DNA from: Photorhabdus akhurstii
Lineage (GTDB): Bacteria; Pseudomonadota; Gammaproteobacteria; Enterobacterales; Enterobacteriaceae
Direction of reading: 5' to 3'
Assembly: GCF_018448925.1 (NCBI RefSeq)
Contig: NZ_RCWE01000011.1
Coordinates: forward strand, 1 to 64,000
Length of the DNA: 64,000 nucleotides
Shown: positions 25,879-36,410 of the stretch, in pieces
Position numbering within the stretch: position 1 is the first letter of the stretch
Layout: each line of letters begins with the position of its first letter
Translations under genes and position numbers: made by a program
Notes under the pieces: generated by a model
Seen by the model: only the letters and a program-made list of their open reading frames with translations
The model's database searches: none
What the model was told of the DNA's origin: nothing

Positions 25879-26050
25879 TTATGAACTGTATCAGTCACCG
25901 TCTTTTGCTGCTTTGCATATTCTAATTCTGGAGATTTGTTATAGCTAAATGAATTGGAGAGTTACCTGAAATTTTGTATAGGATTTGGTAACTACATCAA
26001 AACAGGCAACTCTCAATTTTTAGATTAAATTTCAACTAACACATCCAAAT

Positions 26051-26623
26051 TTATTTAACGGAGAACTCTATATTCACACTTCGGTTTCTTACCCAAAAAG
26101 CTTGACTATTATAACAAATCTGTCCTCCGCAGATGGCATTTTCAACTATATCAGGACACCCTTTAATCAATGTATACCATTCTGGGCCAGATCCATCTGA
26201 ATTTGCATGACCACGACCATGCCGAAATGTTAGTGTACAATTTTCTGTGTCTGTATTGGCAACATTAATATAACTGACACTCCAATCTACAGTTTTAGTT
26301 TCATTTGTACATCCATCTACCCAATTATTATTATCCTTTAGATTTCCCAGATAGGTTTGGCCTGCTTCTAAACGTATTTTTTCGTCCCCACTATCGTACA
26401 TGCAATTGGATGATTGCGTAACAAGGGTAATACTCTTTGTCGCGGATGAGTTTTTAATTTGTAGTGCATATGTAGCTGATAGATTGGAAATTTTACCTTC
26501 TGAAACTGCTAATGTTGCCTCCTTATCGGTAATGTTCTCTTTTGTCTCAGCAGCTAAAGCTAATTGTGTTGACGAAGTTAGAATCACAATAGCTGTACCA
26601 ATTAAAGTTTTCAAAGTGATCAT
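26051..26623 (-). CDS. Secreted Cys-rich protein of unknown function
   Basis: 190 residues with a Sec signal peptide (MITLKTLIGTAIVILTSSTQ, then LALAA, cleavage likely after Ala). The mature part has at least six Cys ('SSNCMYD', 'WVDGCTNE', 'ENCTLTF', 'KGCPDI', 'NAICGGQICY'), fitting disulfides in the periplasm or outside the cell, and a 'RHGRGHANSDGSGPEWYTL' segment. A GGAG-type ribosome site lies upstream. It stands alone, next to the secreted protease gene. No family is recognised. Confidence 0.65.
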   Translation of the reverse strand: MITLKTLIGTAIVILTSSTQLALAAETKENITDKEATLAVSEGKISNLSATYALQIKNSSATKSITLVTQSSNCMYDSGDEKIRLEAGQTYLGNLKDNNNWVDGCTNETKTVDWSVSYINVANTDTENCTLTFRHGRGHANSDGSGPEWYTLIKGCPDIVENAICGGQICYNSQAFWVRNRSVNIEFSVK

Positions 26624-27021
26624 ATTAATAAACTCCTTATGATGAAATTATTCAACATTCCATCACATTAAACGTTATTTTATTTGCACTTAAGCAAGTG
26701 TTGTTAGACGTTATTGATATCGTAACGATAATTATAAGTATAATTCATATTTTTATATATTGAATTGTTTTTTTAAATTAAAATCCTGATGTATATAAGG
26801 ATATAACCTAATGAAATATTTGTGAATATATCTTTTACGAATGTGGTTTATTATGTAAATAATAACAAACAGGTTTTGTCTAACTTTAAAATAATTTCAT
26901 AAATTATAAAAAAAGTATCACCTATATGTTTGTTTTTTTAATATGATTAGAGGTGATGTTTATCACATTGGACTTGAGAGAAATCGAGAAGTTTTAATTG
27001 ATTTTATATTTATAAGTGAGA
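26624..27021. other. Very AT-rich upstream region of the secreted-protein gene
   Basis: About 400 bases without a gene. It contains one palindrome (26952-26967) listed separately; otherwise long A/T stretches that look like a transferred or silenced region. Confidence 0.4.
26952..26967. promoter_or_regulatory. CRP-like palindrome
   Basis: GGTGATGTTTATCACA matches the CRP form TGTGA-N6-TCACA at nine of ten positions. It lies about 330 bases upstream of the secreted Cys-rich protein start, which is far for direct activation. Confidence 0.35.
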
Positions 27022-27049
27022 ATAAAAAAGGCCAGCAAATGCTGGCCAG
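27022..27049 (-). terminator. Terminator of the protease gene
   Basis: Eight-bp stem GGCCAGCA (27030-27037) with TGCTGGCC (27040-27047); on the minus strand it is followed by a T run. It lies 10-40 bases after the protease stop. Confidence 0.85.
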
Positions 27050-27059
27050 TTTTAAAGAT

Positions 27060-28574
27060 TTATTTTTTAACTTTGAAATCATTAAAAAATATTGGGCTTC
27101 TGTTACCCGCTTGATCTAAGCCATATACACAAAAGCGTACTGGGGAATCTTTCTTTTTAAGAGAAATAGGGATTCTTCTATAAATAGAGTAACCTGTGTC
27201 ATCGTCGCATTTTGTGGATTTTAATGGTCCTGACTTTATACGTAAGTCAACAATTTCATAGGGGTTGAAAATAGGATCAACAATCCAACTATCCTCTGTT
27301 TCAAAAACTAATCTTGTTGTTGGTTTTATTGCCGGAGGCGTGTTATCAATTTCACGTAATTTTATTGATGCGTTAGACGTACTCTGCCAGTTTTTATTTG
27401 CAGAATGTTGTCCAATGACACACATTGCGTAAACTCCTTCTTTGGAAGGAACGGTAAGTTTATCCAGCGGTTGTGTCGTGACTGGAATAGGTTTGCTGTA
27501 TCCTTTAGGATCTGAACAATCAGTATTACTCGCAAGTCCTCCTTTATAGCGAATATTATCAAAACCCTGTTCCTCAAGATGTAAATTCCAGGTGGCAGGT
27601 TTGTTATTAACTGTGCTCTTGGTAATCAGCGGGCCGCCGGCGTTAATAGTGATCCCTTTTCCATCATCAAATTTACTTAAATCCAGTTTTCCATCAGGGG
27701 TAAATGCACGTGCAATTTTATCAACAGGAATGTAATAACTGTCACCTTCACGTGAAAAACCTTTATCCTTAACCAACTCACAAGGTCGATTAACACCGCA
27801 ACCCGTGTAATTTTGATCGACGGTGGTATTTAATACGCCAATTATCTGGGGTTTATCTTTCAATATAACCGGTGAACCAGAAGTTCCTCCCGAAACACCG
27901 GCGCAATCAACAGAAACGGCTGGAGACCAAGCCCATATACCTTCATACACAAGAGGGGTTTTTCCAGTAATGGAGCAAGCCGAATAGCGTAGATAGCGTT
28001 TATCACCCGCTATGCCATTGGCTGGAATGTGGGCAAGTTCAATCGGCTGATTTACCGATGGTTCATAATCTTTTTGTAAAGTCACCGGCAGTATTCCGCG
28101 ATTTGCTAACTCACCATAAGTTGCTTTAAGTCTGAAAACTGCAAGGTCGCCGCCTTTCATTGTTGCGTATAAAACTCTGTCAACACTAACAGGTTGGTGT
28201 TTATTGATTAAGTCAATAAAGTAATTTGGTGTGTATGTCCAACCAGGGCCTACAGGTTGATCAATTATTACTTCATTGGTATCTAATGAAGAGTCAAAAC
28301 AATGGCCTGCGGAGAGAATAAGGGCTTGTTGATTGGCATCAGGGGTTTCTGAACCGGCAATAAGCGTCGCGGTACACAGTCCACGACCGCTCAGTTTTCC
28401 CACATGCTTAAATCTCTCAGCGCCCGGATCGGTAGATTTTAATAATGGAGCTTCATTGCGGGTATTGTCTTGTAGATTAGCAATATTCTCGCTGTTATTT
28501 TCAGGAAGTGCTTGTACGTAACAGCTTGTTGACATAATCCCTGTAATAAGTGTAGCTAAAAAGGTTTTTCTCAT
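27060..28574 (-). CDS. Secreted trypsin-like serine protease
   Basis: 504 residues with an N-terminal signal peptide (MRKTFLATLITGIMSTSCYV, cleavage near QA-LP). A chymotrypsin-fold catalytic triad is visible: His91 in LSAGHC, Asp143 in GGDLAVFRL and Ser234 in VSGGTSGSPV. After about residue 320 follow two domains with paired Cys ('NTDCSDPKGY', 'YAMCVIG'; 'STKCDDDTGY', 'RFCVYGLDQAGNRS') that look like repeated beta-sandwich modules and may bind a surface. Probably exported and active outside the cell; target unknown. It has its own terminator. Confidence 0.85.
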   Translation of the reverse strand: MRKTFLATLITGIMSTSCYVQALPENNSENIANLQDNTRNEAPLLKSTDPGAERFKHVGKLSGRGLCTATLIAGSETPDANQQALILSAGHCFDSSLDTNEVIIDQPVGPGWTYTPNYFIDLINKHQPVSVDRVLYATMKGGDLAVFRLKATYGELANRGILPVTLQKDYEPSVNQPIELAHIPANGIAGDKRYLRYSACSITGKTPLVYEGIWAWSPAVSVDCAGVSGGTSGSPVILKDKPQIIGVLNTTVDQNYTGCGVNRPCELVKDKGFSREGDSYYIPVDKIARAFTPDGKLDLSKFDDGKGITINAGGPLITKSTVNNKPATWNLHLEEQGFDNIRYKGGLASNTDCSDPKGYSKPIPVTTQPLDKLTVPSKEGVYAMCVIGQHSANKNWQSTSNASIKLREIDNTPPAIKPTTRLVFETEDSWIVDPIFNPYEIVDLRIKSGPLKSTKCDDDTGYSIYRRIPISLKKKDSPVRFCVYGLDQAGNRSPIFFNDFKVKK

Positions 28575-28995
28575 GTTTTTACCTCATGTTGTTTACATTT
28601 TTAATCTTTCCATGTAATGGAAACAGACATTCAATGAAGAAAGAATTATCGCTAAGTGTTTTTAGAACTTTAATAAATCCTCTATATGAGTATTTAATGT
28701 TTATTAATTTATGAATTAATAGACAGTTTTTTTAGCGCATAAAATCATTCTATTGGATGCCAGTTATCCATAGCCAATAATAAATAACATAAAAATCAGC
28801 CAAATAGTTTTATATACTGCGATAGAGCTATAACGTTCAATGGAACGAGAACTGACGATAAAGATTTTTCTGGTATAAATTCGTTGTTATAAAGGATGAA
28901 TTGATTCAATGAGAGTTAAACTCCGGGAGAATTTCTATTTATTCGTTGTTACTAAATTTATCACCCGGAGCGTTTGTTGTGGAATAATAAAAGTG
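28575..28995. other. Intergenic region with a 7-bp inverted repeat
   Basis: About 420 AT-rich bases between the protease start and the DmsD-like stop. CTCCGGG (28921-28927) and CCCGGAG (28964-28970) form an inverted repeat with a 36-nt loop just beyond the DmsD-like gene. No gene is seen. Confidence 0.4.
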
Positions 28996-29592
28996 TTAGA
29001 AAAATAATTTTGGTCTTGCTGGAATAAGTTTCAATTCAGTTTGCAATGTTTTTAAATAGTCAATAGTAATAGTTGCTAAGATGGAATAAAAATCATTTTC
29101 CAGTGTAGTTGTCTGAACTAATTCCAGATAACGGTAGGCCCACGGCAGTAAATGTTGTTCCAGTAGTGTGCGTACGGCAGGTTTATGTCCTTGTTCTAAG
29201 ATATAAACTAAGGCCAGCAGCATCAGACCGAATTGATCTTCGGGTTCCCGTTGTTCACTGGACAGGACGATATTCTGTTTTGCCAGAAATTCCCGGTAAG
29301 CTAGAGTGCTTTCACCTGATAACGCGTTTTCTCTGTCCAGATAAACCGATCCCCAAGGTGGGGCCGGCATAACACCTTGTCCTTCGAACAGGATAGAGTA
29401 GTCATATTGTAGAGATTCGGCTGAGAAGGTCGCGATCTTTTTCGTCAGGTTTTCTATTTTACAGTTATTTAACCAGGGAAATAATTTATTAATATCGGCA
29501 AGTAATGGAATTAGCGGGCGCACTTGTTCTGATTTCGGTGAGTAATAAAAACAGGCGCCAAGAATGCGAGGTATGGAGGTATCTAATAACAT
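28996..29592 (-). CDS. DmsD/TorD-family Tat chaperone
   Basis: 198 residues. The diagnostic segment 'MPAPPWGSVYLDRENALSG' followed by 'STLAYREFL', and later 'EDQFGLMLLALVYILEQG', are those of DmsD-type redox-enzyme maturation proteins, which bind Tat signal peptides of molybdoenzymes in the cytoplasm and hold them until cofactor insertion. No dmsABC or other molybdoenzyme gene lies in the window, so its client must be encoded elsewhere. 'ALSGESTL' replaces the more usual 'LFG(D/E)STL'. Confidence 0.75.
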   Translation of the reverse strand: MLLDTSIPRILGACFYYSPKSEQVRPLIPLLADINKLFPWLNNCKIENLTKKIATFSAESLQYDYSILFEGQGVMPAPPWGSVYLDRENALSGESTLAYREFLAKQNIVLSSEQREPEDQFGLMLLALVYILEQGHKPAVRTLLEQHLLPWAYRYLELVQTTTLENDFYSILATITIDYLKTLQTELKLIPARPKLFF

Positions 29593-29945
29593 AGGTAGTT
29601 CTCATTGTGATTTGTGGTTATATATATGATGTAAGCAGTGATTTTACGATAAGAAACATCATAAGCTTATGTGATATGAATAGATAGTTGATTATGATCA
29701 ATGATTAATCTATTGCGGTGTTGTTACCATCTTTATCACCAGATTGATGGTGGTTTTTATTATAAAGCGCATAAGTTTATCGCCGAAAATAATAAAATCA
29801 CCGGCTTTATTGGTATGGAAAAATATATTTAATCTACATTTTAATTCAACGAATTTAATAAGGTTATTATGGTAAAAGTGAATATATATCATTAGTTATC
29901 TAATGATTTAATAACTTGAAAAGTAGACCACGTTAAAAATAAACA
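29593..29945. other. AT-rich gap
   Basis: About 350 bases upstream of the DmsD-like gene. No supported gene or clear promoter; the short open frames here are not protein-like. Confidence 0.4.
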
Positions 29946-30070
29946 AACCCTATGGATTTCAAGATGCGTCGCGGCGGCAAGGGAGCGAATCCCCGGGAGC
30001 ATAGAGAACTATGTGACCGGGGTAAGTGAGTGCAGCCAACAAAGAGGTAACTTGAAAGATGACGGGTATA
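29946..30070 (+). repeat. ERIC element, copy 1
   Basis: Contains GAATCCCCGGGAGCATAG and GTGACCGGGGTAAGTGAG, the central palindrome of enterobacterial repetitive intergenic consensus elements, and ends GACGGGTATA. It directly precedes the cobalamin riboswitch. Confidence 0.9.
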
Positions 30071-30087
30071 GACCGCCGTTGGGTTAA

Positions 30088-30245
30088 TACCACACCTTAA
30101 TGGTGTGGTTGGGAAGGAGGTGGAAATCCTCCGCAGCCCCCGCTGCTGTGATGCTGACAACTCCGCTGATGCCACTGGTCGGAAAGACTGGGAAGGTTGC
30201 GGGGAAGGGTGACGCTAAGCCAGAAGACCGACCTGACAGGCATGA
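30088..30245 (+). promoter_or_regulatory. Cobalamin riboswitch
   Basis: The order of conserved pieces is complete: TGGGAAG early, CAGCCCCCGCTGCTGTGA (about 30134-30151), GCCACTGG, the GGGAAGG stretch, and the B12 box AGCCAGAAGACCGACCTG (30218-30235). Between it and cbiA (about 100 bases) a small hairpin (CCGAT ... ATCGG, 30327-30342) overlaps the ribosome-binding region, suggesting translational control. When adenosylcobalamin is plentiful the operon should be shut down. Confidence 0.95.
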
Positions 30246-30351
30246 GACATTAACTCCTTCGGTGGGAAGCGGGTTGTCATCCGAGTGGTGTGCGCAGTGT
30301 TGGCACGTCTTATTGGCGCTCATTCTCCGATCGATATATCGGGAATTTTCT

Positions 30352-31734
30352 ATGCAATGGTCAGGCAGGAAGGCATTTGTTATCGCCGGTACCGGTAGTG
30401 GCTGTGGTAAGACTACGGTTACCCTTGGCATTTTGCGGGCATTGATGTTGAGAGGGTTGGCTGTCCAGCCGTTTAAAGTGGGGCCGGATTATCTGGACAG
30501 CGGCTGGCACAGCTCTGTATGTGGCGTAGCATCTCGTAATCTTGATGCATTTATGCTGCCGCCCGCGACCCTTAATGGTCTTTATAATGAGCATATGCGT
30601 CATGCTGATGTCGCGGTCATTGAGGGTGTGATGGGGTTGTATGATGGTTATGGTACTAACCCAAACTATTGTAGTAGCGCTGCAATGGCTAAACAGTTGG
30701 GATGTCCGGTGATTTTGTTGGTAGACGGTAAGGCTGTATCTACTTCTGTTGCCGCGACTGTACTGGGTTTTTGTCGTTTTGATCCCTCTTTAACGATTGC
30801 GGGCGTCATTGTTAACCGCGTCAATTCTGAAAATCATTTCGAACTTATTCGTCACGCGATTGAACATTATTGTGGTGTTCCGGTGTTAGGGCGTTTACCC
30901 GTGATGAAGGATGTGTCGTTACCGTCTCGTCATCTTGGCCTGATTCCTGCCCAAGAGCAGATTGACAATGATGCTCGCTGGCAGCGGTTGGCTCAACAGG
31001 TGGAGATGTATATCAATCTTGATCGTCTGTTGGCGCTTTGTGACTGTCCTGCTTTACCGGCAGGTGAGACGCCATTATTGCCTGATCCCGCATTGGCTGA
31101 TGGCTTGACGTTAGCGTTGGCAGATGATGAAGCCTTTAATTTTTATTACCCAGATAATCTGGAGATGTTGGAGCGGGTGGGGGTACGTATTCAGCGTTTT
31201 AGTCCACTGCATGATCGCCGTTTACCCGATTGTCAGATGATTTATCTCGGTGGTGGTTATCCTGAAATCTATGCCGCTAAGTTGGCCGCCAATAGAGCCA
31301 TGCGGGAAGCTTTACAGGATGCTCATTATCGTCAAGTTCCCATTTATGCTGAATGTGGTGGCCTGATGTACCTTGGCAAATCATTGACCGACGGGGAGGG
31401 GGCGAGCCACCAGATGGCCGGTATTCTGCCGGGGGAAAGCCATATGGGGACGCGATTGATGCGCTTTGGTTACTGTCAGGCTCAGGCCCGTTTTGACACT
31501 TTGCTGGCTGCGGAAGGTGAGATTTTACGGGGCCACGAGTTTCATTATTCTGATTTTATTAGCTCAGTGCCTTCCGTCTTTGACTGTACTAAATGGCGTG
31601 ACGGGATGGCAATACAGCAATGGGCCGGAGGCTATCAGGTACAACAAACACTGGCCAGTTATCTTCATATCCATTTTGCTCAGCGTCCTAGTTTGCTTGA
31701 TCGCTGGTTGAGGTCTGCAAGGAGGCTGTTGTGA
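30352..31734 (+). CDS. cbiA: Cobyrinate a,c-diamide synthase
   Basis: 460 residues. Amidates the a and c side chains of cobyrinate with ATP and glutamine. N-terminal P-loop-like 'IAGTGSGCGKTTVTLGIL'; C-terminal glutamine amidotransferase with the Cys nucleophile in 'YAECGGLMYLG'. Start 30352 (MQWSGRKAF) follows the riboswitch; the frame is open upstream through the riboswitch but that part is regulatory RNA. First gene of the cbi operon, 4-base overlap with cbiB. Confidence 0.95.
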   Translation: MQWSGRKAFVIAGTGSGCGKTTVTLGILRALMLRGLAVQPFKVGPDYLDSGWHSSVCGVASRNLDAFMLPPATLNGLYNEHMRHADVAVIEGVMGLYDGYGTNPNYCSSAAMAKQLGCPVILLVDGKAVSTSVAATVLGFCRFDPSLTIAGVIVNRVNSENHFELIRHAIEHYCGVPVLGRLPVMKDVSLPSRHLGLIPAQEQIDNDARWQRLAQQVEMYINLDRLLALCDCPALPAGETPLLPDPALADGLTLALADDEAFNFYYPDNLEMLERVGVRIQRFSPLHDRRLPDCQMIYLGGGYPEIYAAKLAANRAMREALQDAHYRQVPIYAECGGLMYLGKSLTDGEGASHQMAGILPGESHMGTRLMRFGYCQAQARFDTLLAAEGEILRGHEFHYSDFISSVPSVFDCTKWRDGMAIQQWAGGYQVQQTLASYLHIHFAQRPSLLDRWLRSARRLL

Positions 31735-32690
31735 CACTTGCTGCCTGGTTTGCTGCTTTCTTGCTCGATAGCTGGTTAGGTGATCCGCCACATTGGCCTC
31801 ATCCGGTGCGTTGGATTGGTAAGCTGATTTCACTGGTACAACGGGCGGTTCGGCGTTGCTGTCACAGTGAACGTGCATTGAAGGTTGGTGGAGCAGGGCT
31901 ATGGATAGTGGTTGTTGGGCTGACCTTGTTGGTGAGTTGGGGATGCTTGTGGCTGATGTACTCCATTCATCCTTGGATCGGCTGGCTGGTCGAAGTGTGG
32001 GTGATTTATACCCTGTTGGCTGGCCGTTGTCTGAGTGACACCGCGCTAGAGGTGCATAGCGTATTGAGGCATGGCTCTTTGGATGAGAGTCGCCAGCAAT
32101 TGTCACGGATTGTCGGGCGGGATACTTCTCAACTGGATGCACCGCAAATCACGCGCGCAGTAGTGGAAACGGTGGCGGAAAACAGCGTTGATGGGGTTAT
32201 TGCTCCGCTGTTTTTTTTGATGATTGGTGGTGCGCCGTTGGCAATGGCTTATAAAGCGGTTAACACCCTTGATTCAATGGTGGGGTATAAAACCCAGGAA
32301 TACCGCGCTATTGGGTATGTTTCTGCTCGCATGGATGATCTGGCGAATTGGTTACCGGCGCGGTTGAGTTGGCTGTTATTGAGTGCGGCAGCCTGGTTCA
32401 TCCGGCTTGATTTTCGCCAGGCACTGCGTATTGGCTGGCGTGATCGTTATCAGCATGCCAGTCCTAACTGTGGCTGGCCGGAAGCGACGGTTGCGGGAGC
32501 GTTGGGTATCCGCCTTGGTGGTCCGAATTGTTATTTTGGTGAACGAGTAGATAAACCCTGGATTGGTGATGAGCGCCGTGAAATCTCGCTGATGGATATC
32601 CCGCGCAGTATCTATTTGATGATGATAGCTTCGCAACTGGCCTTACTATTGTTTGCGCTGTTGCGTTTACTGTTGGTCGGAATGGCTTAG
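31731..32690 (+). CDS. cbiB: Adenosylcobinamide-phosphate synthase
   Basis: 319 residues, GTG start overlapping the cbiA stop. A membrane protein opening 'AAWFAAFLLDSWLGDPPHWP' followed by 'HPVRWIGKLI', with 'VETVAENSVDGVIAPLFFL' in the middle, the CbiB/CobD-family hallmark. It attaches aminopropanol phosphate, made by PduX and CobD, to adenosylcobyrate. Confidence 0.95.
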   Translation: MTLAAWFAAFLLDSWLGDPPHWPHPVRWIGKLISLVQRAVRRCCHSERALKVGGAGLWIVVVGLTLLVSWGCLWLMYSIHPWIGWLVEVWVIYTLLAGRCLSDTALEVHSVLRHGSLDESRQQLSRIVGRDTSQLDAPQITRAVVETVAENSVDGVIAPLFFLMIGGAPLAMAYKAVNTLDSMVGYKTQEYRAIGYVSARMDDLANWLPARLSWLLLSAAAWFIRLDFRQALRIGWRDRYQHASPNCGWPEATVAGALGIRLGGPNCYFGERVDKPWIGDERREISLMDIPRSIYLMMIASQLALLLFALLRLLLVGMA

Positions 32691-32705
32691 AAAAGGGCAA
32701 ACAAT

Positions 32706-33338
32706 ATGAACTACCTCCAGAAACCTCAGCAAATTGAACAGAATAGCTTTGCAATCATTGGCGATATTATTGCCAGCGAACGCCCCGATTATCGTTTTGT
32801 TGATGAGATGCAAGAAGCGGTAATTAAACGGGTGATCCATACCACCGCAGATTTTGACTGGTTGGATATTTTATGGTTCTCGCCGGGTGTGCTGGCCCGC
32901 ATGACTGAGGCATTGCGTCGGGGATGCATCTTATATACCGATACTACGATGGCTCAGTCCGGTATTAATAAAGCACTGTTACATCAGATGGGGTGTGAAT
33001 GCCGCTGCTATATCAGTGATCCGCGTGTAGTTGCGATGGCGAAAGCGCAGGGTATTACGCGTTCTATGGCCGCGATAGATGTCGCACTGGATGAAAAAGG
33101 CGACAAAATCTTCGTGTTCGGTAATGCTCCAACCGCGCTGTTCCGTTTGCTGGAAAGGCAGGCTTCGCCATTGGCGGTGGTTGGAGTGCCTGTCGGTTTT
33201 GTCGGTGCGGCGGAATCGAAAGCCGCGTTGATGCAAAGTGAACTGCCTTGTATCGCCGCCTCAGGCCGTAAAGGGGGAAGTAATATCGCGGCGGCGATTA
33301 TCAACGCCATTCTGTACCGATTGCGGGAGGCGCCATGA
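32706..33338 (+). CDS. cbiC: Cobalt-precorrin-8 methylmutase
   Basis: 210 residues. Moves a methyl group from C11 to C12 to give cobyrinate. Conserved '[18 protein letters not shown]', the catalytic-His region '[14 protein letters not shown]' and '[18 protein letters not shown]' are present. Four-base overlap with cbiD. Confidence 0.95.
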   Translation: MNYLQKPQQIEQNSFAIIGDIIASERPDYRFVDEMQEAVIKRVIHTTADFDWLDILWFSPGVLARMTEALRRGCILYTDTTMAQSGINKALLHQMGCECRCYISDPRVVAMAKAQGITRSMAAIDVALDEKGDKIFVFGNAPTALFRLLERQASPLAVVGVPVGFVGAAESKAALMQSELPCIAASGRKGGSNIAAAIINAILYRLREAP

Positions 33339-34486
33339 GTGACACTGTTCAATTAAACACTATGCAACTAGACACTATCTGGCATAACGGTAAGCAGTAT
33401 CGCAAAGGTTATACCACCGGTTCCTGTGCTACCGCTGCCGCCAAGGTTGCCGCATTAATGGTGCTGCGTCAGCAAGTTATTGATCATGTTTCTATTGTGA
33501 CACCTTCTGGTGTGACACTACGTCTTAACGTTGAACAGCCGCTGATTGAAGGCCAACAGGCGACTGCCGCTATTCGTAAAGATGGTGGCGACGATGTAGA
33601 TGCGACGCATGGCATGCTGATTTTTGCCCGTGTCACTCTATGCGATCACGGTGAGATCCATCTGCGTGGTGGGGAAGGTGTGGGTACGGTTACTCGCAAA
33701 GGCGTCGGATTACCGGTAGGCAGCTCTGCGATTAATCGTACACCACGTCAAACCATTGAGGCAGCAGTACGGGAGGCCATCGGCCCTTTACGGGGCGCGG
33801 AGGTGGAAATTTTCGCACCGGAAGGTGAAGAGCGGGCAAAGAAAACTTACAACGGGCGATTGGGAATACTGGGCGGCATTTCCATCATTGGCACCACCGG
33901 TATCGTCACGCCAATGTCGGAAGAGAGTTGGAAGCGTTCTTTGGCGATAGAACTGGAAATGAAGCGTTCGGCGGGGGCTGAAAAGGTCATTCTGGTGCCG
34001 GGCAATCACGGTGAGCGTTTTGTGCGTGAACAATTGGGGCTTGATGGTCAGCTAGTGGTGACTATGAGTAACTTCGTTGGTTACATGTTGCAGGAGGCGG
34101 TACGGCTTGGGTTCCGCCATATTATGTTGGTAGGGCATCCCGGCAAACTGGTGAAAGTGGCCGCAGGTATTTTCCATACTCACAGCCATATTGCTGATGG
34201 CCGCATGGAAACGTTGATTGCTTATCTGGCACTGATGGGAGCGTCGCAGGAATTGCTGTTAGAGGTGAGTCACTGCGATACCACGGAAGCTGCAATGGAA
34301 CTGATCGCAGAACACGGCTTGCAAGCGGTTTATGACCGTATTGCCGAACGTATTTGTGAGCGAATGCGTGAGATGTTGCGTTTTGCGGTTAACCCACCGT
34401 GCTGTGATGCCATTATGTTCTCTTTTGATAATCAGATACTTGGCACTAGTCGTCCATTGAATGACATTTTGGAGGCAATGCGATGA
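33335..34486 (+). CDS. cbiD: Cobalt-precorrin-5B C1-methyltransferase
   Basis: 383 residues. Signature '[19 protein letters not shown]' at the start, '[17 protein letters not shown]' and '[17 protein letters not shown]' follow. Methylates C1 during the ring contraction steps of the anaerobic pathway. Overlaps both neighbours by 4 bases. Confidence 0.95.
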   Translation: MSDTVQLNTMQLDTIWHNGKQYRKGYTTGSCATAAAKVAALMVLRQQVIDHVSIVTPSGVTLRLNVEQPLIEGQQATAAIRKDGGDDVDATHGMLIFARVTLCDHGEIHLRGGEGVGTVTRKGVGLPVGSSAINRTPRQTIEAAVREAIGPLRGAEVEIFAPEGEERAKKTYNGRLGILGGISIIGTTGIVTPMSEESWKRSLAIELEMKRSAGAEKVILVPGNHGERFVREQLGLDGQLVVTMSNFVGYMLQEAVRLGFRHIMLVGHPGKLVKVAAGIFHTHSHIADGRMETLIAYLALMGASQELLLEVSHCDTTEAAMELIAEHGLQAVYDRIAERICERMREMLRFAVNPPCCDAIMFSFDNQILGTSRPLNDILEAMR

Positions 34487-35085
34487 TCACCGTAGTGGGA
34501 ATTGGTCCTGGCGATACTGCGTATCTGATACCGCAGGCACAGCGCTATATCACTGAGGCGGAGGTATTGGTTGGTGGAAGGCGTCACCTGGAGATATTTA
34601 GCGGTGTCACTCACGAAACACGTGTACTGGATGCTGATCTTGCCAGTTTGTTGGTTTGGCTCCAGAACAACAGTACACGCCAGATTGTGGTGTTAGCGTC
34701 TGGTGATCCGCTGTTATATGGCATTGGCAAATTATTGTCTGAATATTTTACCGCAGATGATCTGCGCATCATTCCGGGTATCAGTTCAATTCAGTATCTG
34801 TGTGCCAAAGCTGCGCTGGATATGAACGATATCTATCTAACCAGCAGTCACGGGCGAGCCCCGGATTTTGGTTGGCTTCTGCAACACGACAAAGTAGGCA
34901 TGGTAACTGATGGGCGCGTCGGCCCGCGGGCAATTGCGGAGGCCATTATTGAGCGTGGCCTGAGCCGTACATTGATTATTGGTGAAAACCTCTCTTTGCC
35001 TAATGAGCGTATTCACCGTCTGCGGCCGGAAGCGGTGGCGACTGACTATGACATGAATGTGGTGGTGATCCTAAATGAGAGATGA
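34483..35085 (+). CDS. cbiE: Cobalt-precorrin-7 C5-methyltransferase
   Basis: 200 residues of the SUMT-like methyltransferase fold: '[12 protein letters not shown]' at the N-terminus, '[13 protein letters not shown]' and '[14 protein letters not shown]'. Works together with CbiT, encoded directly downstream; the two are fused as CobL in aerobic producers. Overlaps cbiT by 11 bases. Confidence 0.95.
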   Translation: MITVVGIGPGDTAYLIPQAQRYITEAEVLVGGRRHLEIFSGVTHETRVLDADLASLLVWLQNNSTRQIVVLASGDPLLYGIGKLLSEYFTADDLRIIPGISSIQYLCAKAALDMNDIYLTSSHGRAPDFGWLLQHDKVGMVTDGRVGPRAIAEAIIERGLSRTLIIGENLSLPNERIHRLRPEAVATDYDMNVVVILNER

Positions 35086-35644
35086 TGAATTTTTACGCGG
35101 ACAGAAAGTGCCAATGACTAAAGAACCTGTACGTGCATTGGCGCTGGAGCGGCTGGAACTCAGCGATACCAGCCAATTGATTGATGTGGGAGCGGGTACA
35201 GGCAGTGTGGCATTGGAGGCGGCGTTACGCTTCCCGGCGCTGACTGTTACTGCTATTGAACGCAACCCGGCGGCACTAGCCTTGATTGGGGAGAATCGTC
35301 AGCGGCTAGGTTGTCATAATGTGGAGATCATTGCTGGAGAAGCCCCATTAGCATTGGATGTTATGGCCGATGCGGTGTTTATTGGCGGAAGTGGCGGGCA
35401 ATTGACCGCTTTGATCGACTGGGCGCTGGATCACATGCACCCCGGTGGCCGTCTGGTACTGACTTTCATTTTGCTGAATAACCTGAATGATGCACTGGAA
35501 CATTTGCGGACCTGTCAGATCAGTCAATTGGAGTGCATACAGCTACAAGCATCTACTCTAGCGACCTTGGGTACGGGTCACTATTTCAAACCGAATAATC
35601 CGACTTATCTAATTTCCTGTTACAAGGAGAAGATCGATGTCTGA
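35075..35644 (+). CDS. cbiT: Cobalt-precorrin-6B C15-methyltransferase (decarboxylating)
   Basis: 189 residues. A class I methyltransferase with the SAM motif '[16 protein letters not shown]' after the family opening '[17 protein letters not shown]'. Methylates C15 and removes the acetate carboxyl at C12. Overlaps cbiE and cbiF. Confidence 0.95.
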   Translation: MRDDEFLRGQKVPMTKEPVRALALERLELSDTSQLIDVGAGTGSVALEAALRFPALTVTAIERNPAALALIGENRQRLGCHNVEIIAGEAPLALDVMADAVFIGGSGGQLTALIDWALDHMHPGGRLVLTFILLNNLNDALEHLRTCQISQLECIQLQASTLATLGTGHYFKPNNPTYLISCYKEKIDV

Positions 35645-36410
35645 ATATTTTGATCCCAGAAAAGTGTGGTTTGTCGGGGCTGGGCCGGGTGATAAGGAGT
35701 TGATCACCTTAAAAGGCTACCGTTTGCTGCAACAGGCACAGGTGGTGATTTATGCCGGTTCATTGATTAATACCGAACTGTTGGATTATTGCCCGCCAGA
35801 GGCTGAGTGTCATGATAGCGCCGGTCTGACGCTGGAACAGATTGTTGCGCTGATGGTTGAGGGTGTACGTGCGGGTAAGCTGGTGGTGCGGCTGCAAACC
35901 GGCGATCTCTCGTTGTACGGTTCTATACGCGAACAAGGGGAAGCGTTGACCGATGCGGGCATTAGTTTTGTCTCGATACCGGGTGTCAGTGCTTTCCTTG
36001 GGGCGGCAGCGCAATTAGGGGTGGAGTACACCGTACCGGAAGTGGCGCAAAGCTTGATCATTACCCGGATTGAAGGGCGTACACCGGTGCCGCCGCTCGA
36101 ACAACTGGAATCCTTCGCCGCTCATCAAACGTCAATGGCGATTTATCTTTCTGTACAGAAAATGAGACATGTGGCTGCGCGTCTTCAAGCTGGTGGCTAT
36201 CCGGCAACGACGCCGGTCGCGGTGATATACAAAGCGACCTGGGCTGACACGCTTACTGTACGTGGTACGCTGGCTGATATTGCTGAAAAAGTACAGGCAG
36301 CGGGTATTCGTAAAACCGCTTTGATTCTGGTCGGTGCTTTTTTGGGAGAAGAGTACCACTATTCCAAGCTTTACGATGCGGGGTTTAGCCATGAATATCG
36401 CCGGGCATGA
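35637..36410 (+). CDS. cbiF: Cobalt-precorrin-4 C11-methyltransferase
   Basis: 257 residues. '[18 protein letters not shown]' and '[15 protein letters not shown]', '[14 protein letters not shown]' are characteristic. Overlaps cbiG by 20 bases. Confidence 0.95.
   Translation: MSEYFDPRKVWFVGAGPGDKELITLKGYRLLQQAQVVIYAGSLINTELLDYCPPEAECHDSAGLTLEQIVALMVEGVRAGKLVVRLQTGDLSLYGSIREQGEALTDAGISFVSIPGVSAFLGAAAQLGVEYTVPEVAQSLIITRIEGRTPVPPLEQLESFAAHQTSMAIYLSVQKMRHVAARLQAGGYPATTPVAVIYKATWADTLTVRGTLADIAEKVQAAGIRKTALILVGAFLGEEYHYSKLYDAGFSHEYRRA

Noticed and set aside
30100-30351. N-terminal extension of the cbiA reading frame by 84 codons
   Set aside because: It runs through the cobalamin riboswitch; family similarity begins at the ATG at 30352.
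31564-32142. Long antisense frame opposite cbiA and cbiB
   Set aside because: Low-complexity, Ser/Gln/His-rich; typical shadow in GC-richer coding DNA. Similar antisense frames in the cob and eut genes were dropped for the same reason.
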